A stretch of DNA of 64,000 bases from Brevibacillus fulvus. GTDB taxonomy: Bacteria; Bacillota; Bacilli; Brevibacillales; Brevibacillaceae. Below are positions 36,240 through 45,877 of this stretch, piece by piece (the stretch's first letter is position 1; each line of letters begins with the position of its first letter). The DNA is taken from the NCBI RefSeq assembly GCF_016908525.1, contig NZ_JAFBEB010000012.1, positions 57,222-121,221 of the forward strand. The letters run 5' to 3'. Both the position numbers and the translations under genes were made by a program. The notes beneath the pieces were generated by a model. It was not told the DNA's origin and did no database searches. It worked only from the letters and a program-made list of their open reading frames with translations.

Positions 36240-37199
36240 TTACCCTTGAGGCACCGCAACTTTCCAGCGGGAGAAGTCCGCCGCTTCATTGACAATGCTT
36301 TCTGGCGGATAGATAAACAGCCAAGGTTTGCTCGTTCCCGCATTGACAACAAAACGATTCAATTCAAACAGTCCGCGGGCTGCCTCGTTTCCTTCGGCAT
36401 CATAGAGGATCAACGGCAGCTTTTCAAAAGACAGCGACCGGTCCGAGCCATTGCGGAACAACAGCAGCACATGCAGCGAACCGTCTTCGTGACGACGAAG
36501 CTGTACACTTTGCACGTTTACTTCCCCTTGCTGCAAAGGCGGCAATTTCTGCGCCAGCTTGATCAATCCGTTTTTTTGCTCGTCGGACAGCGCCTGAATC
36601 CAGGACTCTTCCAATTCCAGCTGTTGGGGCAAGACCAGTTTTTTCTGAGCCAGTTCAAACGCCACTTTCCAGTTTAACAGCGCAACATTTACCTGCAGGA
36701 AGTTTTCCCGCTGAAAAACAAATGTCCACGGTCTGGCATGAAACGCAGGAATTTCCCCAAGTTCCGACAGATCAAAGTTCTGTCGGGCGAATAACTCATT
36801 ATCTTTAATTAAAATGACCAAATTCATTTTTGCCAACCGGATCGGATGCGGCAGTCCATTGCGTACAAAAGCAGTCACTTCCACTCCGTCCTCGTGCGGA
36901 GAGAGATTGAGCCCGGCGAGCGAGATGTTGCCTTCCGCAATCGGCGGCAAATCACTGGCAATAAATGATAAGGCATATTTGGCTTTCGCGTCCAGCCTCT
37001 CCTCCCAGGTTTGATGCAAAGAGAGAGGAGTGGATTGTCTTGTTTCGTTTTCGGCGGAAGCTTTCGATTCGCCCGCCTTTTTGCCATCGATCAGCTCCGG
37101 AGCTTTGTTGGCAGGCAGGACAGATTCCTCTTTGACTTGCTCCTTCAGCTCATCCGGCGAAGGGCTTTTTCCCAGCAAATGTTTAAGATATGATAACAT
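36240..37199 (-). CDS. Accessory Sec system S-layer assembly (SLAP) protein, copy 1
   Basis: A 319-residue paralogue of the next two genes. The ATG at 37197-37199 follows GGGAG. It begins LSYLKHLLGKSPSPDELKEQV, has a charged linker, then two SLAP domains: LHQTWEERLDAKAKYALSF ending ARPWTFVFQRENF, and a second ending SKPWLFIYPPES. The three genes arose by tandem duplication; each domain ends with the same SRPW/SKPW-aromatic motif. The upstream pgcA gene and downstream SLH subtilase gene fit cell-surface assembly. Confidence 0.8.
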   Translation of the reverse strand: MLSYLKHLLGKSPSPDELKEQVKEESVLPANKAPELIDGKKAGESKASAENETRQSTPLSLHQTWEERLDAKAKYALSFIASDLPPIAEGNISLAGLNLSPHEDGVEVTAFVRNGLPHPIRLAKMNLVILIKDNELFARQNFDLSELGEIPAFHARPWTFVFQRENFLQVNVALLNWKVAFELAQKKLVLPQQLELEESWIQALSDEQKNGLIKLAQKLPPLQQGEVNVQSVQLRRHEDGSLHVLLLFRNGSDRSLSFEKLPLILYDAEGNEAARGLFELNRFVVNAGTSKPWLFIYPPESIVNEAADFSRWKVAVPQG

Positions 37200-37290
37200 G
37201 ACTTCGCTCCCTGTCACTATGATCAACACTATGTGACCAACTATAACACAACTGATTCCCTCTGCACAAAAGTTGCCCAAGCAAACCGAT

Positions 37291-38979
37291 TCACTCGACC
37301 AGTTCCAAAGCAAAACGCTTCATCTGCTGCAATTTTTCGTGCGCCCGGTCCTCCTCTTGCGCAAGCGAACTCAAGTAAAATTTGATCTTTGGCTCGGTAC
37401 CGGAAGGACGAATGGCCAGCCAACTGCCATCCTCAAGAATGAACTTCAGCACATCGGACGGCGGCAAACCGTCACGCCCTTGCGCATAATCCAGAACGGA
37501 TACGACTGGATAACCGGCAATCCGGGTCAACGGCTCCTGCCGCAGTCTTGTCATCAGCTTGGCCATTTGTTGCTGACCTTCTTTTCCTTTAAAGGTAAAG
37601 GACAGCAGATCGTCGACAAAATAGCCAAACTGCTGATAAAGCGCCTGCAAAACCTGATCCAGCCGCTTGCCCTTGCTCTTGTAATAAGCGGCCATTTCGC
37701 AAAGCAGCAGCGCGGCCTGCACGGCATCCTTGTCACGGACAAACGTGCCAATCAAATAGCCGTAACTTTCTTCATAGCCAAACAGGAATTGCCGTTCTCC
37801 CGTCTGTTCATAGTTTGCGATTTTCTCGGCGATATATTTAAATCCGGTCAACGTTTCCACCGTTTCGACCCCGTAAGAGGCTGCGATCGCTCGCCCAAGA
37901 TCGGAGGTAACGATCGTTTTGAGGATGACTCCATTTTCCGGCAAGCTTCCGGTGGCCGCAGCATGCTCCAGCAAATAAGCGAGCAGCAGCGCGCCGGTTT
38001 GGTTGCCGTTCAAAATCTGATAATCTCCCTGTGCGGTCCGGACAACCATCCCTACCCGATCGGCATCGGGATCTGTGCCCAGCACCAGATCGGCATTCGA
38101 TTGGCGAGCCAGCTCGAGCGCCATAACAAACGCCTGATGTTCCTCCGGATTGGGCGAGGTGACCGTCGAAAAATTGGGGTCGGGCAGTTCCTGTTCAGGA
38201 ACGACGGCTACTTGGGAAAAGCCCAATTCAGCCAATACCCGACGGACCGGCTTATTCCCTGTTCCATGCAAAGGCGTATACACGATTTGCATGTGATCAG
38301 CCATTTGCCGAACCTTTTCCGGATTTCGCGAAAGCGACAGCACCTGCTTTACATAAACTTGATCGATTTCTTCTCCCAACTGCTCAATCAATCCTTGATT
38401 TTCCCCTTCTGCATAGGAGAGAAACGGGACGCGCAGTTCATCTTCGACCGCGGCGATTTGTTGCAAGATTTGCGCCGCCGTCGAAGACGAGATTTGTCCT
38501 CCGTCCTCGCCGTAAACTTTATAGCCATTGTAAGCGGGAGGATTGTGGCTGGCCGTAATCATGATGCCGGCTGCCGCATGCAAATGTCTGACCGCGAAAG
38601 ACAGCATCGGGGTCGGACGAAGCTCGGCAAACAGCCAGCTTTTGATCCCGTGCGCGGCCAAGACACCGCAGGCCGCCTCGGCAAACTGACGGGACATGTG
38701 ACGGGAATCATAGGCGATCACCACTCCTTTTTCCCGCTTGTTTTGACTTCGGATATACCGGGCAAGACCCTCGGTGGCCCGGCGGACGGTATAGAGGTTC
38801 ATGCGGTTGGTTCCGGCGCCAATGATCCCGCGCATGCCGGCCGTGCCAAACTCCAGATGCCGATAAAATCTGTCTTCGATCTCTCTTTCGTCCGTGATCG
38901 TCCGCAATTCGGCCTTCAAATCCGGATCGATTTGTTCAAAGCTAGCCCAACGTTGATACGCTGTCAGATGAGCATCCAT
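37291..38979 (-). CDS. pgcA: Phosphoglucomutase/phosphomannomutase
   Basis: A 562-residue alpha-D-phosphohexomutase. The start at 38977-38979 has GGAGATCGGAAC upstream. Motifs in order are GTAGMRG, the phosphoserine loop MITASHNPPAYNGYKVY, the metal loop DPDADRVG, the sugar-binding GYEESYGY and the C-terminal phosphate loop IRPSGTEPKIKFY. It interconverts glucose-1-P and glucose-6-P for UDP-glucose and wall polymer synthesis. It lies just upstream of the SLAP genes. Confidence 0.93.
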   Translation of the reverse strand: MDAHLTAYQRWASFEQIDPDLKAELRTITDEREIEDRFYRHLEFGTAGMRGIIGAGTNRMNLYTVRRATEGLARYIRSQNKREKGVVIAYDSRHMSRQFAEAACGVLAAHGIKSWLFAELRPTPMLSFAVRHLHAAAGIMITASHNPPAYNGYKVYGEDGGQISSSTAAQILQQIAAVEDELRVPFLSYAEGENQGLIEQLGEEIDQVYVKQVLSLSRNPEKVRQMADHMQIVYTPLHGTGNKPVRRVLAELGFSQVAVVPEQELPDPNFSTVTSPNPEEHQAFVMALELARQSNADLVLGTDPDADRVGMVVRTAQGDYQILNGNQTGALLLAYLLEHAAATGSLPENGVILKTIVTSDLGRAIAASYGVETVETLTGFKYIAEKIANYEQTGERQFLFGYEESYGYLIGTFVRDKDAVQAALLLCEMAAYYKSKGKRLDQVLQALYQQFGYFVDDLLSFTFKGKEGQQQMAKLMTRLRQEPLTRIAGYPVVSVLDYAQGRDGLPPSDVLKFILEDGSWLAIRPSGTEPKIKFYLSSLAQEEDRAHEKLQQMKRFALELVE

Positions 38980-39067
38980 GTTCCGATCTCCACCCCACTG
39001 TTTTATATGAAAACGTTTTCGATAAAAGCTCACAATCTTAATTAACCACACGCAGGAAATATATTCA

Positions 39068-39103
39068 AACAAAAAATCCCTTGGCCTCTATTGACCAAGG
39101 GTT
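39068..39103 (-). terminator. Terminator after stalk-domain protein gene
   Basis: On the minus strand CCTTGG, a ten-base loop and CCAAGG are followed by GATTTTTTG. Confidence 0.75.
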
Positions 39104-39195
39104 CAGAAAATGAACGAACGGATTATTCATTATATCGGTGTTTTTGCCTAATTCTTCAATATCAATTTCTCCCACCCGGCCTTGAAACTGAGCGG

Positions 39196-40572
39196 TTAGT
39201 TGGCCGCTGTCGGCTCGGTGTTGTTTTGCGTATCCGCTGTGTCCGCTGTCTCGGAATCGGAGTCAGCGGCCGGTTCAGCGGATGCTGGCGGCGTTACCGT
39301 TTCATCCGCGGCGGTTGCATCTGTTTCCGTCGCTTCATCTACGGTATCTGCAGCGGTTTCAGCATCAGCTTCTGCCGTTTCCGAATTTTCCTCGCTTGCG
39401 GCCTCTGCATCAGCTGTATCGGTTGTATCCGCGTTGTCAGCAGCCGTATCCGCGTCGGAGCCTGTCCCGGTTTCTGCTGCGTCATCCCCTGTCTGTTCGG
39501 CATCTTCTGCAGAAGGGTCTTCAATGACGATCACGTCACCTTCCGGTTGATACGCCACCTTTGCGTTCAACTGCTCGCTGATAAAACGCAGCGGGAGGAA
39601 GAGACGGCCGTTTTTAACAACCGGTTTTGTGTCCAGCGCAACCGTTTGGCCATTGACTTCCGCTTCACTTTTGTCCAGATAAAGCGTTATTTCCACATCG
39701 CCCCGGCTAATCACGGCTGTGCGTGTGTCGGCCGCGTATTGGACATCTGCCTTCAACGCTGCACTGATCGCCCGGACCGGAACCATCGCTCGGCCCCCCT
39801 GAACAAAAGGTTTCACATCAAATTGCGGCTCTTGTCCATTGACAAAAGTTTTGATGCCTTCAACACCGGCTTTTTCGTACAATTCGCCCAGCTTCTCATA
39901 CAATTCCGCTGTATCTGCTTCCTCGCCGACTTCCGCGGTTGCTTCGGTAGAGGAAGCAGCACTGGCCTGATACGTTTTCACCAAAAGTTCCTTTTGTACC
40001 TCAAGCGCTTGCGGCAGATCGGCGGTTTGCTCCAATGAGTCGACCAATTGTTCGTAAGTCGCTTGCAGTTCAGGCGTCACCTGCTTCGCTTTTTTCAATT
40101 GCTGTCGCAGTTCGATCAAACTTTTTTTCGTTTTGACCGCTTCTTTTACTTTACTGGAAATCGTCGCTTCTTCTTGGTCGCTGATCGCATCGGCTTCATC
40201 CGCAACGTCCGTCTCGTCCGCAGCATCCGTCTCCTCAGCGGCTTCCGTGTCGGTCTCCGCTGCATCAGTTTCGTCAACAGAGTCTGTTGGGGAAGCCTGC
40301 TCTGTTGTTTCGCTGCCCTTCTTATCCTTGTCGCTGCCGCTATTGCCTTTGTCGCTGCCGCTGTTGCCTTTGTCGCTGCCGCTGTTGCCTTTGTCGCTGC
40401 CGCTGTTGCCTTTGTCGCTGCCGCTGTTGCCTTTGTCGCTGCCGCCTTTCCCCTTATCCGCTTTCGCCACCGTAACTTTGGCGCCAGCCTCAACGCTGAC
40501 TTTTGCGAAAGCTGCCGGAACGGCGGAAACAACGAGCAATGCTGCCATTGATGCAGAAATCATTTTTTTCAT
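39196..40572 (-). CDS. Secreted stalk-domain (copper amine oxidase N-type) protein with GSDKGNS repeats
   Basis: A 458-residue exported protein. A signal peptide (residues 1-23, ending AFA) is followed by a Lys/Gly/Asp/Ser-rich repeat tract, an acidic Glu/Asp/Thr/Ala tract, a helical segment, and a stalk/copper-amine-oxidase-N-like domain (QPQFDVKPFVQGGRAMVPVRAISAAL...FLPLRFISEQLNAKVAYQ). The C-terminal 90 residues are again very acidic and Thr/Ala-rich. Such stalk domains are common in cell-wall-associated proteins of Paenibacillus and relatives; the function is unknown. The strong charge separation (basic then acidic repeats) is notable. Confidence 0.85.
   Translation of the reverse strand: MKKMISASMAALLVVSAVPAAFAKVSVEAGAKVTVAKADKGKGGSDKGNSGSDKGNSGSDKGNSGSDKGNSGSDKGNSGSDKDKKGSETTEQASPTDSVDETDAAETDTEAAEETDAADETDVADEADAISDQEEATISSKVKEAVKTKKSLIELRQQLKKAKQVTPELQATYEQLVDSLEQTADLPQALEVQKELLVKTYQASAASSTEATAEVGEEADTAELYEKLGELYEKAGVEGIKTFVNGQEPQFDVKPFVQGGRAMVPVRAISAALKADVQYAADTRTAVISRGDVEITLYLDKSEAEVNGQTVALDTKPVVKNGRLFLPLRFISEQLNAKVAYQPEGDVIVIEDPSAEDAEQTGDDAAETGTGSDADTAADNADTTDTADAEAASEENSETAEADAETAADTVDEATETDATAADETVTPPASAEPAADSDSETADTADTQNNTEPTAAN
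40327..40452 (-). repeat. 21-bp tandem repeat encoding GSDKGNS
   Basis: Six near-identical 21-bp units encode GSDKGNS five times plus one degenerate GSDKDKK. The high nucleotide identity between units means slippage can change the number of heptapeptides. Confidence 0.92.
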
Positions 40573-40790
40573 GTTGTCTTCCTCCTTAGGTATGTAAGCA
40601 CATTATCGACGGCACTACCGGTTAAAAAGGTTGCAGAAAGAACCATAAAAATTTTCATGATTTTTAAATTTGTTAGCTCGGCAACACAATGAAAACCAAG
40701 TAACGCTATTACCTAAATCGACATAACGAAGTCTCCATTTTAGATATTTATTAAAAATTTTAACTAAACATATATTGGAAACAAAAACGG

Positions 40791-40820
40791 GTGCAGGCTC
40801 TCTGCGAACCTCACCCGTTT
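40791..40820 (-). terminator. Terminator downstream of aldo/keto reductase gene
   Basis: On the minus strand AAACGGGTG and CACCCGTTT flank a loop and are followed by TTTG; it is 14 bases after the stop codon of the reductase gene. Confidence 0.8.
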
Positions 40821-40833
40821 GCATCCAGAAGCT

Positions 40834-41766
40834 TTATTGAAAAATTTTGCTGATTTGCTCAATCTCAGCCGGCGTCAAGTCGACTTCTAATGTTTTCAGA
40901 TTGTTTACCACCTGTTCCGGTTGTTTGGCGCCGGGGATCAACGCGTCGATCGAGTCGCGGGTCAAGTACCAGGCCAACACGACGTGGGCCACTTCCGCCT
41001 GTTTCGCAGCGGCAATCTCGCGCAGTTGTTCCACTTTGGCCAAGTTTCGTTCAAATTCTTCGCCTTGGAACAGCGGATTTTTGGCGCGGCCATCGTTGAA
41101 CTTCGTCTCTTTCGTATATTTCCCTGCCAGCAAGCCGGCTGCAAGCGGGAAATAAGGGACAAATGAGATTTGCTGTTCAGCCGTATACGGCAGCAACTCT
41201 TTCTCCGCTTCCCGTTTCAACAAATTGTATTCCGCTTGCAATACATCCACATACCCGTCTTTATTGGCTTCTTTCAACTGTTCCATGCTGAAGTTGGATA
41301 CCCCGATTGCCCTGATTTTCCCTTGATCCTTTAATTCCTTCAGGGCACCGACCGCCTCGTCCTTCGGTGTGTTTTCATCGGGAAAGTGAATATAAAACAA
41401 GTCTATGTAATCGGTTTGCAAGCGTTTCAGACTGTCTTCCACACAAGCCTTCAAAAATGCCGGAGAATTGTCAAACACGACCTTCCCGTCAACAAACTTG
41501 TGAGCCCCTTTCGTGGCAATGATCACCTGATCCCGATTGCCCTTTTCCTTGATTACTTCCCCGATCAATTGCTCGGAACGCTCGGGTCCATAGATGAACG
41601 CCGTATCCAAAAAGTTGATCCCATGATCCAACGCTGTCCGAACCACTTCTTTGCCGGTCTCTTCGCTCAAATTGGGGTAAATATTGTGACCGCCTACCGC
41701 ATTGGTGCCCAGTCCGATTCTGTTGACATACAAATCTGTTTTGCCTAGACGCGTTTTCTTCTCCAT
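40834..41766 (-). CDS. Aldo/keto reductase
   Basis: A 310-residue AKR. The catalytic Asp and Tyr are in [18 protein letters not shown], the Lys in VIIATKGAH and the His in [12 protein letters not shown]. The C-terminal [11 protein letters not shown] segment binds NADPH. It is a general carbonyl reductase resembling YqkF/IolS-type enzymes; substrate unknown. It stands alone between terminators. Confidence 0.9.
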   Translation of the reverse strand: MEKKTRLGKTDLYVNRIGLGTNAVGGHNIYPNLSEETGKEVVRTALDHGINFLDTAFIYGPERSEQLIGEVIKEKGNRDQVIIATKGAHKFVDGKVVFDNSPAFLKACVEDSLKRLQTDYIDLFYIHFPDENTPKDEAVGALKELKDQGKIRAIGVSNFSMEQLKEANKDGYVDVLQAEYNLLKREAEKELLPYTAEQQISFVPYFPLAAGLLAGKYTKETKFNDGRAKNPLFQGEEFERNLAKVEQLREIAAAKQAEVAHVVLAWYLTRDSIDALIPGAKQPEQVVNNLKTLEVDLTPAEIEQISKIFQ

Positions 41767-41879
41767 CCAGCTTCAGCTCCTTTTTTCCATTTGTATCCAT
41801 TATACCAAACCGTCCCGTTTTCAGCGGAGAGAAAAATGCTTCGAAGTGCAGTTTCGCCGACACCGCCGCGCAAATGCCG

Positions 41880-42578
41880 TCAATGTAACCTGGGAGAACG
41901 GTCATCCCGCAAATCAAAGTACAGCGAATTCCCATCATCCATTTGCGCAAACACGACCTCACTGATGTCAGATACCCCCTGTGCCCGCAAAATCGACAGC
42001 AGCCACTTTTCGTCCTTATGAATGGCTTGCAAATTCTCCGCAATAATTTTGCCGTCTATGACCAGGTTATGGGGCAAACCGCGCGAGGAACGGTGGAATT
42101 TCATATCTTTGCGCGTGACCGGCATTATATCCGGCTTCTTTAAAACCGACAATTGACCGTTTGTCTCAAAATAAGCCAGTTCCACCTCATCGAGGTAAAA
42201 GACATTTTTCTCCCGCAACAGAAACAATACGTCATCTATGGTCAAACGGTTTTTGCTCAAAGCCTGTTCCTGTATCTTCCCGTCTTTAATGATCAACGAG
42301 GGCTTGCCATTTAGCACACCTCTCCACCGATAGCTTTTCAACGACAAGATTCCTGTGAGCAGACACAACAACGCAAAGACAGATAACCCAAGCAGTCCAA
42401 CCCACAAGGGAATAGTGGACGTAAAAATGACGCTGCCTGTCAGCGTACCGATGGTAATGCCCGCGACAAAATCAAAGAAAGTCATCTGGGAAATCAACTT
42501 TTTCCCCAGGATTCTGGCCCAGACATATAAAACCACAAATGCAACGACTGTCCGCAACACCATTTCCCACGCAGACAT
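41880..42578 (-). CDS. DUF421 (YetF/YdfS-type) membrane protein
   Basis: A 232-residue protein with two or three N-terminal membrane helices (VLRTVVAFVVLYVWARILG, VGLLGLSVFALLCLLTGIL) followed by a cytoplasmic DUF421 domain (PSLIIKDGKIQEQALSKNRLTIDDVLFLLREKN). In spore-formers related proteins (YetF, YrbG) occur in membrane sets linked to germination receptors. The start at 42576-42578 is supported by AAGGA. The function is unknown. Confidence 0.85.
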   Translation of the reverse strand: MSAWEMVLRTVVAFVVLYVWARILGKKLISQMTFFDFVAGITIGTLTGSVIFTSTIPLWVGLLGLSVFALLCLLTGILSLKSYRWRGVLNGKPSLIIKDGKIQEQALSKNRLTIDDVLFLLREKNVFYLDEVELAYFETNGQLSVLKKPDIMPVTRKDMKFHRSSRGLPHNLVIDGKIIAENLQAIHKDEKWLLSILRAQGVSDISEVVFAQMDDGNSLYFDLRDDRSPRLH

Positions 42579-42660
42579 TCCAACCATTCCTTTCATTGGC
42601 AGTTGCTAGTATGATGATCGATCAGCAGGACATTTATGAATGTTTATCGTCAGTAAAATC

Positions 42661-42690
42661 ACAGGCCGGAGATTATCCCAGCCTGCGCCT
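42661..42690 (-). terminator. Terminator after antiporter gene
   Basis: On the minus strand CAGGCTGG and CCGGCCTG pair around AATCT, followed by TGATTTTAC. The T-tract is moderate. Confidence 0.5.
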
Positions 42691-42691
42691 C

Positions 42692-43849
42692 CTACTTTGT
42701 CGCTGCCGCCGCCTCCCGCTCGCCGCTTTTTCGGAAAAACCATTTCATCATCGGTGGAGTGACAATGGTCGTAACCAGAACCACTACGACCATGACAGCA
42801 AACAGTTCCTCCGACAACAAATTGCTTTGTGTGCCGATGGCGGCAATGATCAAAGCAACTTCCCCTCTGGATACCATCGCCGCCCCGATGCCCCAGGAGC
42901 TGCGCCAAGCAAATCCGGCCAATCTTGAGCCGAGCCCAGCTCCAATCAGCTTGCTTAAAATCGCCAAAAGACTCAACCAGATGATCAGGAAGACATGCTC
43001 ACCGATCCCGGCAAATTCCGCACTGACGCCAATCGAGGTAAAAAATACCGGAACAAAAATCGAATAGCTGATCGTCTCCACTTTTTCAAATACTTCATGC
43101 CTGTAGTTGGTAAGGCTGATAGCGACACCAGCGATGTAAGCGCCAATAATTGCCGCTACACCTGCATACTCCGCCAGGTATGCAAATAGAAAACAGATAA
43201 TCAACGCCGCTGAAATCACCGCCTCGGAAACCTGCAGTGGGGCAAATCGTTTCAGCACCCAAGGAACAACCTTCCATCCGATCAAGAGAGCCACTGCAAA
43301 AAAGATGACTTTTTTCAAAACAATCATCCCGAGATGGACTTCGCCCCCGGCCAGACTCATGACAAATGCCAGAGCAATGATCACCAACACATCATCAATG
43401 ACTGCCGCTCCCAGGATCGTCGTCCCTTCCCGCGATCGCAAATTACCCAGCTCTTTTAAAGCTTGCACCGAAATGCTGACGCTGGTTGCCGAGAGCAGCA
43501 ATCCCAGGAAAATCGACTCCAGCGGCGGCAGACCCATCATCAATGCGGCCAGATACCCCAAAGAAAGCGGTACGATAATGCCAGCGATCCCCACATAGAC
43601 AGATGCCTTGCCAGTCCGTTTAAATTCATCGACATCGGTTTCCAAGCCGGCGATAAACATCAGTAAAATCACACCGATCTGGCTGAGTTCACCGAGAATC
43701 TCGGTGTCTGTCACAAGTCCCAGTACACTTGGGCCCAAAACAATCCCAACCAACAGTTTCCCCAAAACCGAGGGCTGACCGAGTCTGGCACTTATCTCAC
43801 CGGCAATTTTCGAGGCCAACAAAATAACGGCCAGTTGTAAGATCAACAT
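42692..43849 (-). CDS. Monovalent cation:proton antiporter (CPA2)
   Basis: A 385-residue membrane protein with about 11-12 hydrophobic segments and the CPA2 signatures LGKLLVGIVLGPSVLG near the start and an acidic pair in AAVIDDVLVIIALAF. It exports Na+ or K+ in exchange for H+. It lacks the C-terminal TrkA-N domain of KefB/KefC. The ATG has GGAGAG upstream. Confidence 0.92.
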   Translation of the reverse strand: MLILQLAVILLASKIAGEISARLGQPSVLGKLLVGIVLGPSVLGLVTDTEILGELSQIGVILLMFIAGLETDVDEFKRTGKASVYVGIAGIIVPLSLGYLAALMMGLPPLESIFLGLLLSATSVSISVQALKELGNLRSREGTTILGAAVIDDVLVIIALAFVMSLAGGEVHLGMIVLKKVIFFAVALLIGWKVVPWVLKRFAPLQVSEAVISAALIICFLFAYLAEYAGVAAIIGAYIAGVAISLTNYRHEVFEKVETISYSIFVPVFFTSIGVSAEFAGIGEHVFLIIWLSLLAILSKLIGAGLGSRLAGFAWRSSWGIGAAMVSRGEVALIIAAIGTQSNLLSEELFAVMVVVVLVTTIVTPPMMKWFFRKSGEREAAAATK

Positions 43850-43900
43850 GCGGCATCTCTCCTTTTCCCTCTAGTATTCCCATCTGTTTTCAAATTTTGG

Positions 43901-43937
43901 CAAAAAATAAAAGGAGCCCGCAACCACAGGCTCCTTC
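43901..43937 (-). terminator. Terminator after YYGQ-repeat protein gene
   Basis: On the minus strand AAGGAGCC, a ten-base loop and GGCTCCTT are followed by TTATTTTTT. Confidence 0.85.
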
Positions 43938-44036
43938 AAACGGACAGAGGAAGCCCTTGGTGACAGTCTCCCCCAAACAGATTCATATAAGCAATTATGA
44001 ATATGGTAACAGATCAAGCGACAGAAAACAACCGGA

Positions 44037-45167
44037 TTATGGCTTGCCGGTGACAATGGTAATCGTTTTGGTCGCATCCTGCCAGGTGACGCTTGCCCCG
44101 AGAGCTTGCCCGACCAGCCGAATCGGGATCAAATAGGTATCTCCCTTCCAGCGTGGCGGGGCGAGGATTTGCTTGGCAGCTCCGTTGATGGTGGCAGCGG
44201 CGCTGTTGGCTGTCAGCTGCAAATTTGCGCTGCCTTTGGCAATCCTGATCGTTTGGCCGTCGGAAGCAATGGCATAGTTGGCTCCGAGCAAATCCAATAC
44301 CGGAAAAACCGGCACGAGAAAATCATCCGCAACCGGGGCGGAGGCAGGGTTCAGCTTTTGCTCCACGCCATTGACTACGAATTTGATCGCCGGTTGGCAA
44401 ACGCTGTCGATTTCGAAGCTGCCGTAGCTTTTTGCTTGCCCGACCAGTTTTTTCCTCGTTTGATTCAATGCCGCGATCGTCTGTTGTTTGGTCGCGCACA
44501 CGGTTTGAATCGTGGCCGCTCTCCGCTTGAGCAGTTGAGCGCGCGTCTCTTGTTTGAACTGTTCCAGATTTCCGGAAATCTCCGCGTGCAGCTGTGCAAA
44601 TTCCTGGCGAATGGCTGATGCGCTGCCGCCGGTTCGTTCATACTGATTCAATTTGCCGCCCAGGCGATACACTTGCCCGTAGTATCGATCCAGCAGACCG
44701 CCCAAACGGTAAACTTGCCCATAGTAGCGATCCAGTGCATTTCCCAGACGGAAAACTTCGCCATAGTACGCATCAAGCGACTGACCAAGCCTGTTTATTT
44801 GCCCGTAATAGCGATCAACCGCCTGCCCCAATCGATTGATCTGTCCGTAATACGCATCCAACTGTTTGCTGCTGTATTGCTTTTTCAGCGTGGCGTAATC
44901 TTGTTCGGCAAGCTTCTTCAGCTGCGTATAGTCCGCTTGCGCCAATTCCTTGAGCTGCTGATAATCCGCCCCCGCCTGATCCTTCAACGTTTGATACTCC
45001 GCTTTTTCCTTCTCCTTAAAAGCGTCATACGTCGATTTGATCTGCTGCACCACTTGCTTGTTTCCCGATGCTGCCCAGGCCGCTGGCGGAGAATAAACCG
45101 CCCCCAATCCCACAGCAGCTGAAACAGTGACCGCAGCAAGCCATCTCATTGTAGGGCTTATTTTCAT
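44037..45167 (-). CDS. Secreted stalk-domain protein with YYGQ repeats
   Basis: A 376-residue exported protein starting at the ATG at 45165-45167 (GGAG four bases upstream). A signal peptide is followed by a helical region of 11-residue YxxLK repeats, five 14-residue units of pattern DxYYGQxxRLGxxL, a coiled-coil segment, and a C-terminal stalk/copper-amine-oxidase-N domain (FLVPVFPVLDLLGANYAIASDGQ...YLIPIRLVGQALGASVTW). The repeats should form an extended rod projecting the stalk domain. No catalytic motif is visible. Confidence 0.85.
   Translation of the reverse strand: MKISPTMRWLAAVTVSAAVGLGAVYSPPAAWAASGNKQVVQQIKSTYDAFKEKEKAEYQTLKDQAGADYQQLKELAQADYTQLKKLAEQDYATLKKQYSSKQLDAYYGQINRLGQAVDRYYGQINRLGQSLDAYYGEVFRLGNALDRYYGQVYRLGGLLDRYYGQVYRLGGKLNQYERTGGSASAIRQEFAQLHAEISGNLEQFKQETRAQLLKRRAATIQTVCATKQQTIAALNQTRKKLVGQAKSYGSFEIDSVCQPAIKFVVNGVEQKLNPASAPVADDFLVPVFPVLDLLGANYAIASDGQTIRIAKGSANLQLTANSAAATINGAAKQILAPPRWKGDTYLIPIRLVGQALGASVTWQDATKTITIVTGKP
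44649..44858 (-). repeat. 42-bp repeats encoding DxYYGQxxRLG units
   Basis: Five consecutive 14-residue units with invariant YYG and RLG, coded by diverged 42-bp segments. They predict a regular helical or turn-rich rod. Confidence 0.88.
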
Positions 45168-45271
45168 ATGACTCCGCTCCCCTTTTACAACCGTTTCAAT
45201 TTTCATACAATTACCAAATTACTAAACTTCCGCCAAATCTGTAAATGGTACTTATGGAGCAAACTCAAATG

Positions 45272-45303
45272 AAAAAGGCTGCCGGAATTGACTCCGGCAA
45301 CCT
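45272..45303 (-). terminator. Terminator after lipoprotein gene
   Basis: On the minus strand GGTTGCCGGA and TCCGGCAGCC pair (one G-G mismatch) around GTCAAT and are followed by TTTTTC. Confidence 0.8.
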
Positions 45304-45337
45304 GAACCTGCTTTTGCAAGCATAGGCAGTTTGTCCC

Positions 45338-45877
45338 TTACGACGCACTGGATTGTTGTTGGCTGTCTTGCGGTTTTTGCGGCATGTTTTCCATCTGTTC
45401 CAGCAATTGCGTCAGCAGCTCTTTTATGCTCGCTTGATCTTTTGCCGCTACTGCTTCCTGTAACTGCTGATTCAGATTGGCGTGCCCCTGTCTCCCGCCT
45501 TTTGGCGGTGTTCCGTTTTGCTGCGGCGGTGTTCCTTGCTGCGATCCATCGCCTAGCTTGGCATCGGCCGGCATCTCCGGCTTGTTCGCTTCCCGCTTTG
45601 CAAATGCCTGGTTAAAACGCTCCGTCAACTCGGGGGCATACTGGGCGACCAGCTCCATGATCTGCGTTTGATCCATGCGCGCCCCTTTCATTGCGCCGGG
45701 TTGCTGTGCCGGATCGCCTTGATTGGTTTGACCTGTCTTGGCGGTATCGGACGCGTTTGTGTGAGCTTGCGCCTGCGTTTGTGTGGTTGTATCGGTTTGC
45801 GCCTGGCCACAGCCGGTCAGGGCCAGCACAGCTGCCGCTGAAGATGTCAGCAACATCCATTTGGACATCGATTTCAT
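45338..45877 (-). CDS. Small lipoprotein, Gln/Thr-rich
   Basis: A 179-residue lipoprotein: basic start, hydrophobic segment (MLLTSSAAAVLALTGC) and lipobox with Cys23. The mature part is Gln/Thr/Asn-rich, then MDQTQIMELVAQYAPELTERFNQAFAKRE, a Gly/Pro-rich spacer and a C-terminal amphipathic helix with QASIKELLTQLLEQMENM. It has no known domain. AGGA is seven bases before the ATG. Confidence 0.8.
   Translation of the reverse strand: MKSMSKWMLLTSSAAAVLALTGCGQAQTDTTTQTQAQAHTNASDTAKTGQTNQGDPAQQPGAMKGARMDQTQIMELVAQYAPELTERFNQAFAKREANKPEMPADAKLGDGSQQGTPPQQNGTPPKGGRQGHANLNQQLQEAVAAKDQASIKELLTQLLEQMENMPQKPQDSQQQSSAS

Noticed and set aside
40327..40452. Regular direct repeats considered as a CRISPR array
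   Set aside because: Units are contiguous 21-bp coding repeats without spacers and lie in frame in a secreted protein gene.
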